Part shown: piece by piece, positions 33,868 to 41,961 of the stretch
Position numbering within the stretch: position 1 is the stretch's first letter
Layout: each line of letters opens with the position of its first letter
Assembly (NCBI GenBank): GCA_009699875.1
Contig: WLNI01000001.1
Span: 434,001 to 498,000 of the forward strand
Reading direction: 5' to 3'
Source of the DNA: Actinomycetota bacterium
Lineage (GTDB): Bacteria > Actinomycetota > Acidimicrobiia > Acidimicrobiales > RAAP-2
Length of the DNA: 64,000 nucleotides
Program-made: the position numbers and the translations under genes
Notes under the pieces: model-generated
The model's database searches: none
Told to the model about the DNA's origin: nothing
The model's input: only the letters and a program-made list of their open reading frames with translations

Positions 33868-35537
33868 AATTCCTCCTCGATGGCGTTTGTACTTCGCTTA
33901 TCCTTATCTATTTCGACGACGCCTCGTGCACGCTCTGATTCACGGGCCATTTTCACCTGTTTCCCTCTCTGAGTTGCCGCGTCTTGCGCAGCAACCTTCA
34001 GCGATTGCTTATCGATTTTCCCCATCGCTGTGACGGGAAGTTCGTCCATCAAGATAACGACGTCGGGAAGCTTGTAGTCAGCGAGTGTTTCTCCGAGAGA
34101 TGCTCGAATCGATTCTCTGGAAGGTTCTGCTTCTCCAGGCTCAGGGACGATGAAGGCCACGCCAATCTCACCGAGCACGTCGTCTCGCCCAGGAACGATC
34201 GCTACTGCCCCAATGCCCGGCACGCTGTCGAGTGCCTGTTCAACTTCTGCTGGGTAGACGTTGTAGCCCCCACGCTGATAGAGCTCGTTGTCTCGCCCAA
34301 CGAGTGAAAGGTTTCCATCGATATCGACAACTCCAAAATCTCCGGTCGTGATCCATCCATCTTCTCCACGTACGCCGCGAGTCAGATCTTCATCAATCTG
34401 AAGGGTGGTCATTGCCCCATCGACCTGTCGAGTGGCGACGTAGCCCAGCATGGTGGCTCCACTCTTGAGATGAACTCGACCAACCTCACCGCTCGCAACC
34501 GTGCGCCCATGGTCATCCCTTAACTCCATTTCGACACCAGGCACAGGGCGCCCAACCGTTGTGGCCACCACGTCATCACTGTCGCCAGGAACTGTTCCTG
34601 TACCAAGGGATGCCTCGGTAGAGGTGTAGCGAACAACGACAGGCACGTTAAATCGTTCCCGCAACGCTGCGACTTGCGACGGGGCCATACGAGCCGCCCC
34701 TGTTGAGGTAATCCTCAAAGAGGAAACGTTCAGAGCATCACTCTCATCTAACTCAAGAATTAATGCCCACTGGGTTGGCACTCCTTGGGCAACACTCACT
34801 CGTTCTTCGACGATCGAACGCAACGCACTTCTGGCACTCCAAGGAGTTGGCGTGATGATAGTCGTCACCCCGTTAGAGATCTCATCCCACACTCTGGTCA
34901 TGTACCCAATGTGGGCAAATGGAAGAGGGGAAAGCTTGCGGTCACCTCGCTGACTCAACACGTCAGTGCCACGCGCTACCGAACGAAGGGAGTCATGAGA
35001 AAACAATGCTCCTTTTGGCAGTCCCGTCGTTCCACTTGTCCAGACAACGGCGACAAAATCACTCGAAGAGCGACCTTCGACAGCGAGAAACGCACGATGG
35101 GGCAGAGCGCGCATCTCGCTTCGAGTCAGTATGGGGCCCGAGTGTTGATCGACCTCTTCTACTAATGCGTCTTCAATGATGCTCAGGCGCGGTCGCATGC
35201 GCTCAAAAATGCTCGCCTGCTCCTTCTTGCCCAGTCGAGGATTCATTCCACAAAGCACGGCGCCAACACGAAGAACCGCTTGATAGGCGACTGCGTAGTC
35301 AATCGAGGGGCCCATAAGGAGGCCAACCACGTCACCTTTGCGAACGCCACGGTCGAAAAGCTCTGCAGCGAGTGATACCGATCTCTCTTTCCATTCCAGA
35401 AACGTCACCGATGAGCGTACCGAGCCTTCGTGCGAGGGTTCAACGTAGGCTTCAATATCAGGATTGAATTCGGCCGCTCGATCTAAAACCTCGTCAACGA
35501 GTTCTAGATCGTTCGTCTCTATAGCTTGCACATCCAT
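33864..35537 (-). CDS. AMP-forming acyl-CoA synthetase
   Basis: This 557-residue ANL-family ligase activates a carboxylic acid to acyl-AMP and then acyl-CoA. Motifs seen: WTSGTTGLPKGALFSHDS (ATP loop), VRYTSTEASLGTG, GWITTGDFGVVD, GRDNELYQRGGYNVYPAEVE (hinge) and the catalytic lysine in VTAMGKIDKQSL. The C-terminus has an additional charged tail of about 45 residues. Starts at 35537 (ATG) and 35558 (TTG) are both possible; TAGCAT lies 10 nt before the ATG. It is coupled to the downstream SDR and diverges from fbiA across a 156-nt region with no other gene. Confidence 0.9.
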   Translation of the reverse strand: MDVQAIETNDLELVDEVLDRAAEFNPDIEAYVEPSHEGSVRSSVTFLEWKERSVSLAAELFDRGVRKGDVVGLLMGPSIDYAVAYQAVLRVGAVLCGMNPRLGKKEQASIFERMRPRLSIIEDALVEEVDQHSGPILTRSEMRALPHRAFLAVEGRSSSDFVAVVWTSGTTGLPKGALFSHDSLRSVARGTDVLSQRGDRKLSPLPFAHIGYMTRVWDEISNGVTTIITPTPWSARSALRSIVEERVSVAQGVPTQWALILELDESDALNVSSLRITSTGAARMAPSQVAALRERFNVPVVVRYTSTEASLGTGTVPGDSDDVVATTVGRPVPGVEMELRDDHGRTVASGEVGRVHLKSGATMLGYVATRQVDGAMTTLQIDEDLTRGVRGEDGWITTGDFGVVDIDGNLSLVGRDNELYQRGGYNVYPAEVEQALDSVPGIGAVAIVPGRDDVLGEIGVAFIVPEPGEAEPSRESIRASLGETLADYKLPDVVILMDELPVTAMGKIDKQSLKVAAQDAATQRGKQVKMARESERARGVVEIDKDKRSTNAIEEEL

Positions 35538-35680
35538 TAGAGCCGTGATGCTAGCCAAAATGATCTCTCAGAGAGGAACCTACCGCTCGGCCTCCTTGTT
35601 AAGGCGTTCAGGGATGGCCGCTAAATCTCGGAGTCCCTCTTGGTCGACCCCCGGCGTCCGTGACACCAAGATCTTGGGCC

Positions 35681-35686
35681 TACGCT
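35681..35686 (+). promoter_or_regulatory. -10 element (TACGCT), leaderless fbiA start
   Basis: TACGCT fits TANNNT and ends 7 nt before the GTG at 35694. No ribosome site is visible, so fbiA is probably translated from a leaderless message. Confidence 0.45.
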
Positions 35687-35693
35687 CATAATC

Positions 35694-36614
35694 GTGATCA
35701 CTGTTCTGTGTGGAGGCGTGGGGGCTGCAAAAATGCTCCGAGCTCTCCGACTTGTCGTTGACGGCTCCGAGCTCACTGGCATCGTCAACAATGGCGATGA
35801 CCTCACACTTCATGGACTCAGAATCTGTCCCGATCTCGATACGATCACCTACACGTTGGCCGGTCTGAATAACCAAGAAACCGGGTGGGGGCTGACGGAT
35901 GAAAGTTGGAGGGTCATGAAAGAACTCTCTGAACTCGGTGGTGCCTCATGGTTCGGACTTGGTGATCGAGACCTTGCAACCCACCTCTATCGAACCGAGC
36001 GCCTTCGTCAAGGCGACAGCTTGAACGAGATCACACGAGATCTCCTCGCACACTTTGGCGTTGATATCACTCTGCTGGCCGCCACCCAAGATCCCATCGC
36101 GACAGTGTTCGAGACAGTTGAACATGGAAACTTGAGTTTCCAAGAATATTTTGTACTGCACCACCATGACGTTGTCGTTACGTCAATCGATATTCTTGGG
36201 GCCCAAAAGGCACGTCCCTCACAAGGTGTTCTTGAGGCAATGGCGAACGCGGAGCGTATCGTCATCAGCCCTTCAAACCCATTGATTTCGATTGGGCCAA
36301 TCTTGGCTCTTCCTGGAATTCGAGAGACCCTTATGGCGCGTCGAAGTGATGTTGTTGTGATCTCTCCTCTGATTGGAGGCAAAGCTCTCAAAGGCCCAGC
36401 AGATCGGCTCATGGAGGAACTGGGCCTGAGCGCCACCTCGAGAGGCGTGGCATCGTACTATCGAGAAATCGCCTCAACCCTAATTATTGACAATTCAGAT
36501 AGCGCCGATCGTTCGAGTGTTGAAGCTGAAGGTATGCGCTGTATCGTGACGCCCACAATCATGAGCGACGATGTCGTATCGGCCAACCTCGCAGAGGTGG
36601 TGCTCCATGGCTAG
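35694..36614 (+). CDS. fbiA: 2-phospho-L-lactate / PEP transferase of F420 synthesis (FbiA/CofD)
   Basis: This 306-residue protein transfers the phosphoenolpyruvate or phospholactate moiety to the deazaflavin Fo, giving dehydro-F420-0 or F420-0. Family marks are ITVLCGGVGAAKMLRAL at the N-terminus, IVNNGDDLTLHGLRICPDLDTITYTLAG, GWGLTDESW, WFGLGDRDLATHL and ISPSNPLISIGPILALPG. GTG start at 35694. It overlaps fbiB by 8 nt, the same order as in mycobacteria, where manC lies close by as it does here. F420 serves low-potential hydride-transfer enzymes. Confidence 0.93.
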   Translation: MITVLCGGVGAAKMLRALRLVVDGSELTGIVNNGDDLTLHGLRICPDLDTITYTLAGLNNQETGWGLTDESWRVMKELSELGGASWFGLGDRDLATHLYRTERLRQGDSLNEITRDLLAHFGVDITLLAATQDPIATVFETVEHGNLSFQEYFVLHHHDVVVTSIDILGAQKARPSQGVLEAMANAERIVISPSNPLISIGPILALPGIRETLMARRSDVVVISPLIGGKALKGPADRLMEELGLSATSRGVASYYREIASTLIIDNSDSADRSSVEAEGMRCIVTPTIMSDDVVSANLAEVVLHG

Positions 36615-37335
36615 CCCAAGTTCCATCACCATCATGGGAGTACAGGGGATCGGAGAGATCACCCATGAAAGTGATCTCTCTGAGATCCTCGCCGCACTGT
36701 TAGGTCCTGCAGATGGGGAGATCACTCTGGAAGACGGCGACGTGCTCGTCGTGACCCAAAAGGTTATTTCGAAGGCCGAGGGTTGCACCGAGGATCTCGA
36801 TCATCATGACGTAGCAGCAAAGATCGCACTCGTTGAGCGCGAATCAGTTCGAATCCTCAGGCGGCGAGGTGATCTCCTAATCGCTGAGACAACCCATGGC
36901 TTTATTTGTGCAAATGCCGGCATTGACCTTTCCAATGTCGACGAAGGAACCGCTGTCCTTTTGCCAGAAGATCCCGACCGCTCGGCACGACGTTTACGAG
37001 GCGACCTTCAGCGCCTCCTCGGTGTCACAATCGGCGTCATCATCTCTGACACGTTTGGTCGGCCCTGGAGAAGTGGTGTCACCGATATCGCTCTTGGATC
37101 CGCAGGGGTCCTGCCAATCCTTGATCTTCGGGGGACCAACGATGCGAACGGGCGCGAACTCCAGGCAACTGAGATTTGCATCATCGACGAACTCGCTGGA
37201 AGTGCTGACTTGGTGATGGGGAAAGCGTCAAACATTCCAGCCGCTGTTATTCGCGGAGTAGACCCGACCTGGCTCGGGGAAGGATCAGTGGCCTCAGACG
37301 TGATTCGAAACTCTCAAAACGATCTTTTTCGCTAA
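36607..37335 (+). CDS. fbiB: coenzyme F420 gamma-glutamyl ligase, single-domain FbiB/CofE
   Basis: This 242-residue protein adds glutamate to F420-0. CofE marks include VVTQKVISKAEG, HGFICANAGIDLSNV, LLPEDPDRSARRLRGDL and VIISDTFGRPWRSGVTDIALG. Mycobacterial FbiB carries an additional C-terminal flavin-binding nitroreductase-type domain (total about 450 residues) that reduces dehydro-F420-0; it is absent here. That reduction must be done by a separate protein or not be needed. ATG at 36607 follows AGAGGTGG and overlaps the fbiA end by 8 nt; an upstream frame from 36571 is unlikely. Convergent with the epimerase gene 6 nt away. Confidence 0.92.
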   Translation: MASPSSITIMGVQGIGEITHESDLSEILAALLGPADGEITLEDGDVLVVTQKVISKAEGCTEDLDHHDVAAKIALVERESVRILRRRGDLLIAETTHGFICANAGIDLSNVDEGTAVLLPEDPDRSARRLRGDLQRLLGVTIGVIISDTFGRPWRSGVTDIALGSAGVLPILDLRGTNDANGRELQATEICIIDELAGSADLVMGKASNIPAAVIRGVDPTWLGEGSVASDVIRNSQNDLFR

Positions 37336-37341
37336 CAAACG

Positions 37342-38286
37342 CTACGAGTTCAATCCTCGAAATGAGTCGATCGTCAACTGCACCCCATCAGCGAACCCAG
37401 TTCGTGGGCGCCACTCAAGGTGGTCGCTCGCTCGTTTAATGTTCAAACATGACCGATCAAGTTCACCAGGGCGAGCTGGCGCGAATGTAGGGGCAGCCGT
37501 TGTCGACGCTATGTCAGCCATAGCGGCGTAGATCTCATTGACGGAAAGTTCACTCCCCGTTCCAATATTTATGACGAGTCCTTTCCCTCGATCAACCGCA
37601 TTCACAAACGCATCGACGACATCATCGACATAAATAAAATCACGCGTCTGATTTCCGGTTCCAAAAATGGTAATCGGTTCGCCGTGCAAGAGCCGTTCTG
37701 TAAAGATCGCTACAACTCCGGCTTCTCCATGTGGATCTTGTCGGGGCCCGTAGACATTTGCTAGCGCCAGTGCCACACACTCAATGCCGTGGAGTTCTTG
37801 GTACGCAACCAAGTAATCGATCATGGATTTCTTGGAGACGCCGTAGGGCGAGAGTGGTCGATACGGTGCAGTTTCTGGCGTCGGGATCTCGTTCGGCCCA
37901 GGCTCTCCGTAGAGCGTTCCCCCACTCGCCGCAGCAACGACTCTTCGAGTACCAGAGAGACGGGCGCCTTCTAAGACATGAAGCGTCCCGAGAATATTGA
38001 TCGACGCATCGAACACCGGGTCAGCCACGGAGCGTCGCACGTCGGCTTGGGCGGCGAGATGAAAAATCACTTCAGGTTTGAGGCGAACTATTAACTCGAC
38101 AACGTCACTCTTTCGGATATCCACTTCATGCAACGTCATACGATCTGAAGATTGAGCATTTTCTAAGTTACGAAGACGTCCCGACGAGAGGTCATCGATT
38201 ACGTCGACGTGGTGTCCACTCTCAAGAAGTCGATCGACAAGTGTTGAGCCGATGAAACCAGCTCCACCAGTTACAACGCAGTGCAT
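37342..38286 (-). CDS. NAD-dependent sugar epimerase (GalE-like)
   Basis: This 314-residue extended SDR starts MHCVVTGGAGFIGSTLVDRL (NAD loop), then DDLSSGRLRNL, VIFHLAAQADVRRSV, the active-site block SPYGVSKKSMIDY (YxxxK) and YGPRQDPHGEAGVVAIF. It resembles UDP-glucose 4-epimerases of the actinobacterial type, but related proteins are 4,6-dehydratases or other epimerases, so the substrate is open. ATG at 38286 lies 1 nt after the nucleotidyltransferase stop and follows GTGAG. These two genes form an operon that supplies activated sugars to the glycosyltransferases in this region. Confidence 0.85.
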   Translation of the reverse strand: MHCVVTGGAGFIGSTLVDRLLESGHHVDVIDDLSSGRLRNLENAQSSDRMTLHEVDIRKSDVVELIVRLKPEVIFHLAAQADVRRSVADPVFDASINILGTLHVLEGARLSGTRRVVAAASGGTLYGEPGPNEIPTPETAPYRPLSPYGVSKKSMIDYLVAYQELHGIECVALALANVYGPRQDPHGEAGVVAIFTERLLHGEPITIFGTGNQTRDFIYVDDVVDAFVNAVDRGKGLVINIGTGSELSVNEIYAAMADIASTTAAPTFAPARPGELDRSCLNIKRASDHLEWRPRTGFADGVQLTIDSFRGLNS

Positions 38287-38287
38287 C

Positions 38288-39310
38288 TCACTCGCCCACT
38301 CGAGCATCGTGTAGTTCTACTCCGTCTTCTACCGCGACGCCGAAACCAACGACACTTGTTGGCCCAAGAACAGAGTTCACCCCGACACTGGCATTCGCGC
38401 CGACGATCGAGCCTTCGACTCTCGCCCCTCGCTTGATGTGGGCGCCTTCGAGCAGGACCGATCGTTCGATCACGGCTCCCTCTTCAACTCGGGCTCCTTG
38501 TCCAATCACGCTTGTGTGAATTGAAGCATGTGGGTCAAGTTCAGCACCCTTCAGGATGAGTGAACCGTTCTCAAGATTCACGTTGAGAAATGATGGGCTT
38601 CGCCGACCCTCCAAGATGTCGTAGTGGGCTTGAAGATATGCCTCGGGGGTTCCTGTGTCGAGCCAGTAGCTCTCATCGGCCATGGCATAGAGCGAACCAT
38701 CTGCAACCAAGGCTGGAAACGTGACTCTTTCAATTGAAATCCTCTCACCGAGGCCAATGCGCTCAAGGACCGAAGGCTCAAAGACGTAGGTTCCCGCATT
38801 GATCAGATTTGTTGGGGCTTCCTCAATTGGAGGTTTCTCAACAAAAGCAATCACTCTTCCATTGGCATCCGTTGGAACCACCCCAAATCGAGAAGGGTCG
38901 TCAACGGGATGGAGCGCAATCGTTCCTTCGGCGCCGCGTTCTCGATGAAAAGCAACGAGGGCACTCACGTCAAGATCGGTCAACACGTCACCATTGACGA
39001 CAACAAACGTCTCTTCGGCCCCTAATTCCTGCGCAGCAAATCGAACAGCTCCCGCAGTATCTAATGGTTCTGGCTCCACGGCATATCGAAGTTTGACCCC
39101 TGCGCACTCTCCATTCGGATACGCCTCAATAAAGCGATCTGGCAGATATCCCAAGGAGAGGATTGCTTCATCAATCCCGTGACGGGCAAGTTGGAGAAGA
39201 ACGCCCTCGAGCATCGGAATTCCCATAATGGGAAGCATTTGTTTTGGAGTTGACGACGTCAGTGGTCGGAGACGAGTTCCTTCGCCACCAACGAGGATGA
39301 CTGCCTGCAC
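38288..39310 (-). CDS. manC: mannose-1-phosphate guanylyltransferase-like nucleotidyltransferase
   Basis: This 340-residue protein has an N-terminal nucleotidyltransferase domain (AVILVGGEGTRLRPLTSSTPKQMLPIMG, VVNGDVLTDLD, FVEKPP, YWLDTGTPEAYLQAHYD). A C-terminal left-handed beta helix of hexapeptide repeats follows (about residues 255-335; SVIGQGARVEEGAVIERSVLL). This layout matches the actinobacterial ManC/ManB-like enzyme encoded next to fbiA/fbiB in mycobacteria, making GDP-mannose from mannose-1-P and GTP. Glucose-1-P thymidylyltransferases share the motif. GTG at 39310 is preceded by AGTAGGAA. It starts 6 nt after the upstream stop. Confidence 0.8.
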   Translation of the reverse strand: MQAVILVGGEGTRLRPLTSSTPKQMLPIMGIPMLEGVLLQLARHGIDEAILSLGYLPDRFIEAYPNGECAGVKLRYAVEPEPLDTAGAVRFAAQELGAEETFVVVNGDVLTDLDVSALVAFHRERGAEGTIALHPVDDPSRFGVVPTDANGRVIAFVEKPPIEEAPTNLINAGTYVFEPSVLERIGLGERISIERVTFPALVADGSLYAMADESYWLDTGTPEAYLQAHYDILEGRRSPSFLNVNLENGSLILKGAELDPHASIHTSVIGQGARVEEGAVIERSVLLEGAHIKRGARVEGSIVGANASVGVNSVLGPTSVVGFGVAVEDGVELHDARVGE

Positions 39311-39315
39311 TGTTC

Positions 39316-40104
39316 CTACTTCTTTTGGGTTGTCGTTGTTGTTGCTGGAGGAATCGTCGCTGGAACAGTCTGTGGAACACTCACGGGCGCAGACGTTGGC
39401 GTCGTCGATGAGGCTTGCGCAGCGGTGAGCATCTTGGAGATGGTGTCCTTCGAAGGCTTCAAGATTTTTGTGCCTTGCGGGACGAAGGAAACCGTCATCA
39501 GTGAATTACCGGTGAAGTGGCTTGACGTCGGGTCTGTACTGGTCTGTGGAGTTGTTGAGGCGAAGTTCGTCCAGTACGTCACCGCGACCGTTCCGGCTTT
39601 TCCAGCGTTTGGAGTTCCCGCTGGACATTTATCTCCGTTACTCAAACTGACCGCAGGAGTAGCTCCGTTTGCAGGAATCTTTAGCGACCCCGTTGAGATG
39701 CTCAAGCCTGGGTAGCCAGAAGCGAAGAGGACCACGGTTGCATTCTTCCCTGCACTTGCAGCATTCTTCGGCGCAATCTTGATAACGCCGTCAGCTTGAG
39801 CAGTCAGTGAGGCCGTCGCGGTGCTTGGAGATGCTGCCAGAGATGGCTCGAGGGACCCACAGACATCAAAGGCAAGCGCTGCGTAGGTCGTTGTCCCAAC
39901 GAGTGGCGCCGTTGCGGGAGTCGTCGTTGGAGTTGCTGCTTGGGTCTGATAGGAACTTCTGGCCCAGAACACCGATGCCAGCCCTACAACAATGATGATG
40001 GCAAGCGCTGCGTAGTAGTTCGTGGGGCGTTGCGCGCGATAGGTACGTCCCCCACCCGTCGAGGCCACCCTCGAAACCCATTTGCCTGTTTGGCTTTTTG
40101 CCAC
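39316..40104 (-). CDS. conserved membrane-anchored secreted protein, unknown function
   Basis: This 262-residue protein has a short basic cytoplasmic N-terminus (KWVSRVASTGGGRTYRAQRPTN), one membrane helix (about residues 31-48), then an Ala/Thr-rich extracytoplasmic domain with two cysteines, ending in a Pro/Thr tail. Segments IKIAPKNAASAGKNATVVLFASG and VAVTYWTNFAS suggest a beta-rich fold. I do not recognise a named family. GTG at 40104 has TAGTTT exactly 6 nt upstream and no ribosome site, so it is probably leaderless. It precedes manC by 5 nt, suggesting co-transcription with sugar-activation genes. Confidence 0.7.
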   Translation of the reverse strand: MAKSQTGKWVSRVASTGGGRTYRAQRPTNYYAALAIIIVVGLASVFWARSSYQTQAATPTTTPATAPLVGTTTYAALAFDVCGSLEPSLAASPSTATASLTAQADGVIKIAPKNAASAGKNATVVLFASGYPGLSISTGSLKIPANGATPAVSLSNGDKCPAGTPNAGKAGTVAVTYWTNFASTTPQTSTDPTSSHFTGNSLMTVSFVPQGTKILKPSKDTISKMLTAAQASSTTPTSAPVSVPQTVPATIPPATTTTTQKK

Positions 40105-40110
40105 GACGCC

Positions 40111-40116
40111 AAACTA
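40111..40116 (-). promoter_or_regulatory. -10 element (TAGTTT on minus strand), leaderless start
   Basis: On the minus strand TAGTTT fits TANNNT and ends exactly 6 nt before the GTG at 40104. The rest of the divergent region to 40298 shows no convincing gene. Confidence 0.5.
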
Positions 40117-40286
40117 CAGGCTCTCATGACTACGGCGGAACGAACCAAGACGGCCTTCAACAAAAGGTCCTCGTCATCCACGCTCAAAACGATCCTTTTC
40201 CCTCGGAAATCTGCGCGAAACAACCAACTTGCGGTGGCTCCCAGGGGCCTCGGCAAGGACGAGTTGACCAGGCCTCTTCTGCTTCG

Positions 40287-40292
40287 TAGGGT
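40287..40292 (+). promoter_or_regulatory. -10 element (TAGGGT), leaderless start
   Basis: TAGGGT fits TANNNT and lies exactly 6 nt before the ATG at 40299 of the carboxylesterase. Confidence 0.5.
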
Positions 40293-40298
40293 TCGGCC

Positions 40299-41831
40299 AT
40301 GACTCTTGAACTCAGCGTGACCCAAGGCCGACTGCGAGGCCATCTTGATGAGGGCATCCCTGCCTTTTTCGGCATCCCCTATGGAAGCAACCCTTCTGGG
40401 GAGTTACGGTTCCAAGCTCCGCTGCCCGCCCCCCCCTGGTCAGGTGTTCGAGAGGCCAGTGAGTTTGGTCCCATTGCCCCACAACCTGCCGCTCTTGGGG
40501 GATTTGCTATTCCGGGAGATCCGAGTGAGCAGTCCGAGGACTGTCTGAGTCTGAACGTCTGGACACCCAGTATTGATGGCCCACTTCTGCCGGTGATGTT
40601 CTTTATCCACGGAGGGTCATTTACCAGCGGAACTGGAGCAAGCCTCGTCTATCGAGGTGGCGTCTTGGCCGGAGAAGGAAACGTTGTTGTTGTCACCATC
40701 AACTACCGACTCGGGGCCCTCGGCTTCTTGGGTCATGCTGCACTTCAAGGCAAGAACGGTTCGCTTGGGAACTTTGGTCTGATGGACCAAGTCTTAGCGC
40801 TCGAATGGGTGAGGGACAACATTGCCTCATTCGGAGGAGACGCAAAGAATGTCACTATTTTTGGAGAGTCCGCTGGGGCGATGAGCGTCTGTGCGCTGTT
40901 GGCAAGCCCCACTGCGAACGGCCTCTTTCACAAGGCCATCGTTCAAAGTGGGCCCCCAGTATCCCACCGCCGGGATCAGAGCCTTACTCGGGGAGATCAG
41001 CTCGCCGAGATCCTGGGTCTTACCTCGCCAACTCGAAGTGATTTTGAATCGATACCAGCTGCGCGCTTTGTCGAAGCGGTTAACGAATTCAGTGCAAGTA
41101 CGCCTGAACCAGGTGAGGTTGAATTACCACTACTCCCCACAATCGATGGCGTCTTTTTACCAGGTGATCCACTCTCCGCAATCGAAAATGGTTCTGTGGC
41201 TCATGTGCCATTAATGACCGGCACCACCCGAGACGAAATGACGATGTTTTCCATGGGTGATCCCAAGGTTTCCCAAATGGGAAGAGAGGAACTCCTGCAT
41301 TGGCTCAAATTCGCTCTGCCTGGTTGTGACCCTGAGAGCGTCCTCGAAGCGTTTATCTCAGCGAGGACTCAGCGTGGCGAAGCAGTCGATCCGCCTGCGC
41401 TTTGGGTAGCGATGTCCACCGAGGCCATCTTCCGCGCACCAACCGTCCATCTTGCAGAAGCACACTCGCCCCACGCGGCCAAGACATTTCTCTATTTGTT
41501 TACTCAGGAAACTCCAATCTTTGGGGGCATATTGGGGTCATGTCATGCTTTGGAACTCCCTTTTGTCTTTGGGTCTATTCGCAATGAATTCGTCGGTCTT
41601 TTTTCGGGGAACAGCCCCGAATCTCAAGAGCTCTCCGAGCAAATGATCGCAGCCTGGTCATCGTTCGCCCGAGACGGAGTACCGTCTGTATCTGGCATCT
41701 GGAGCGAGTTTGATCGATCCCGTCGTCCAACCCAAATCTTTGGACCAGAAGGAGGACAGGTCGAGAATCCTCGGAGCGAGGAACTCGACATTGTGAGTGC
41801 AGCACTCCAAGCATCACAGACGGGGGCGTAG
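40299..41831 (+). CDS. type B carboxylesterase/lipase
   Basis: This 510-residue alpha/beta hydrolase of the carboxylesterase type B family has the oxyanion block FIHGGSFTSGTG, then SEDCLSLNVWTP, and the nucleophile serine 191 in FGESAGAMS. The catalytic acid is in TTRDEM (about residue 313), and histidine 416 is in GSCHALELPFVFG. It lacks a signal peptide, so a cytoplasmic esterase on small or lipid esters is expected. ATG at 40299 has TAGGGT 6 nt upstream. The last codons and the TAG stop (41829-41831) lie inside the tRNA gene that starts at 41822, a 10-nt CDS/tRNA overlap. Confidence 0.9.
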   Translation: MTLELSVTQGRLRGHLDEGIPAFFGIPYGSNPSGELRFQAPLPAPPWSGVREASEFGPIAPQPAALGGFAIPGDPSEQSEDCLSLNVWTPSIDGPLLPVMFFIHGGSFTSGTGASLVYRGGVLAGEGNVVVVTINYRLGALGFLGHAALQGKNGSLGNFGLMDQVLALEWVRDNIASFGGDAKNVTIFGESAGAMSVCALLASPTANGLFHKAIVQSGPPVSHRRDQSLTRGDQLAEILGLTSPTRSDFESIPAARFVEAVNEFSASTPEPGEVELPLLPTIDGVFLPGDPLSAIENGSVAHVPLMTGTTRDEMTMFSMGDPKVSQMGREELLHWLKFALPGCDPESVLEAFISARTQRGEAVDPPALWVAMSTEAIFRAPTVHLAEAHSPHAAKTFLYLFTQETPIFGGILGSCHALELPFVFGSIRNEFVGLFSGNSPESQELSEQMIAAWSSFARDGVPSVSGIWSEFDRSRRPTQIFGPEGGQVENPRSEELDIVSAALQASQTGA

Positions 41832-41894
41832 CCCAACGGCAGAGGCAGAGCGCTTAAACCGCTTCCAGTGAGGGTTCGAATCCCTCCGCCCCCA
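41822..41894 (+). tRNA. tRNA with UAA anticodon (Leu expected), short variable loop
   Basis: A full cloverleaf is visible: acceptor GGGGGCG/CGCCCCC, D-arm GCC/GGC, anticodon stem GAGCG/CGCTT, loop CTTAAAC (anticodon TAA), variable loop CCAGT, T-arm GAGGG-TTCGAAT-CCCTC and discriminator A. It is 73 nt with no encoded CCA. UAA reads the leucine codon UUA and A73 fits leucine, but bacterial leucine tRNAs normally have a long variable arm, which is absent here. Identity is therefore by anticodon only. Its first 10 nt contain the stop codon of the preceding esterase gene. Confidence 0.85.
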
Positions 41895-41961
41895 CTCAAG
41901 AGTCTCGACCACGGGGTGGGGCGACGCACGACCTGATTCCATCTCATGAGAGAGTGGAGCC

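Noticed and set aside
40126-40302. 58-codon plus-strand frame ending in ATGA with the carboxylesterase start
   Set aside because: Basic low-information product without recognisable fold or ribosome site. The esterase has its own -10 element placed for a leaderless start inside this frame, so translational coupling is not needed.
39984-40343. 119-codon minus-strand frame over the divergent promoter region
   Set aside because: It overlaps the starts of two well-supported genes and both -10 elements, and the product resembles no protein family.
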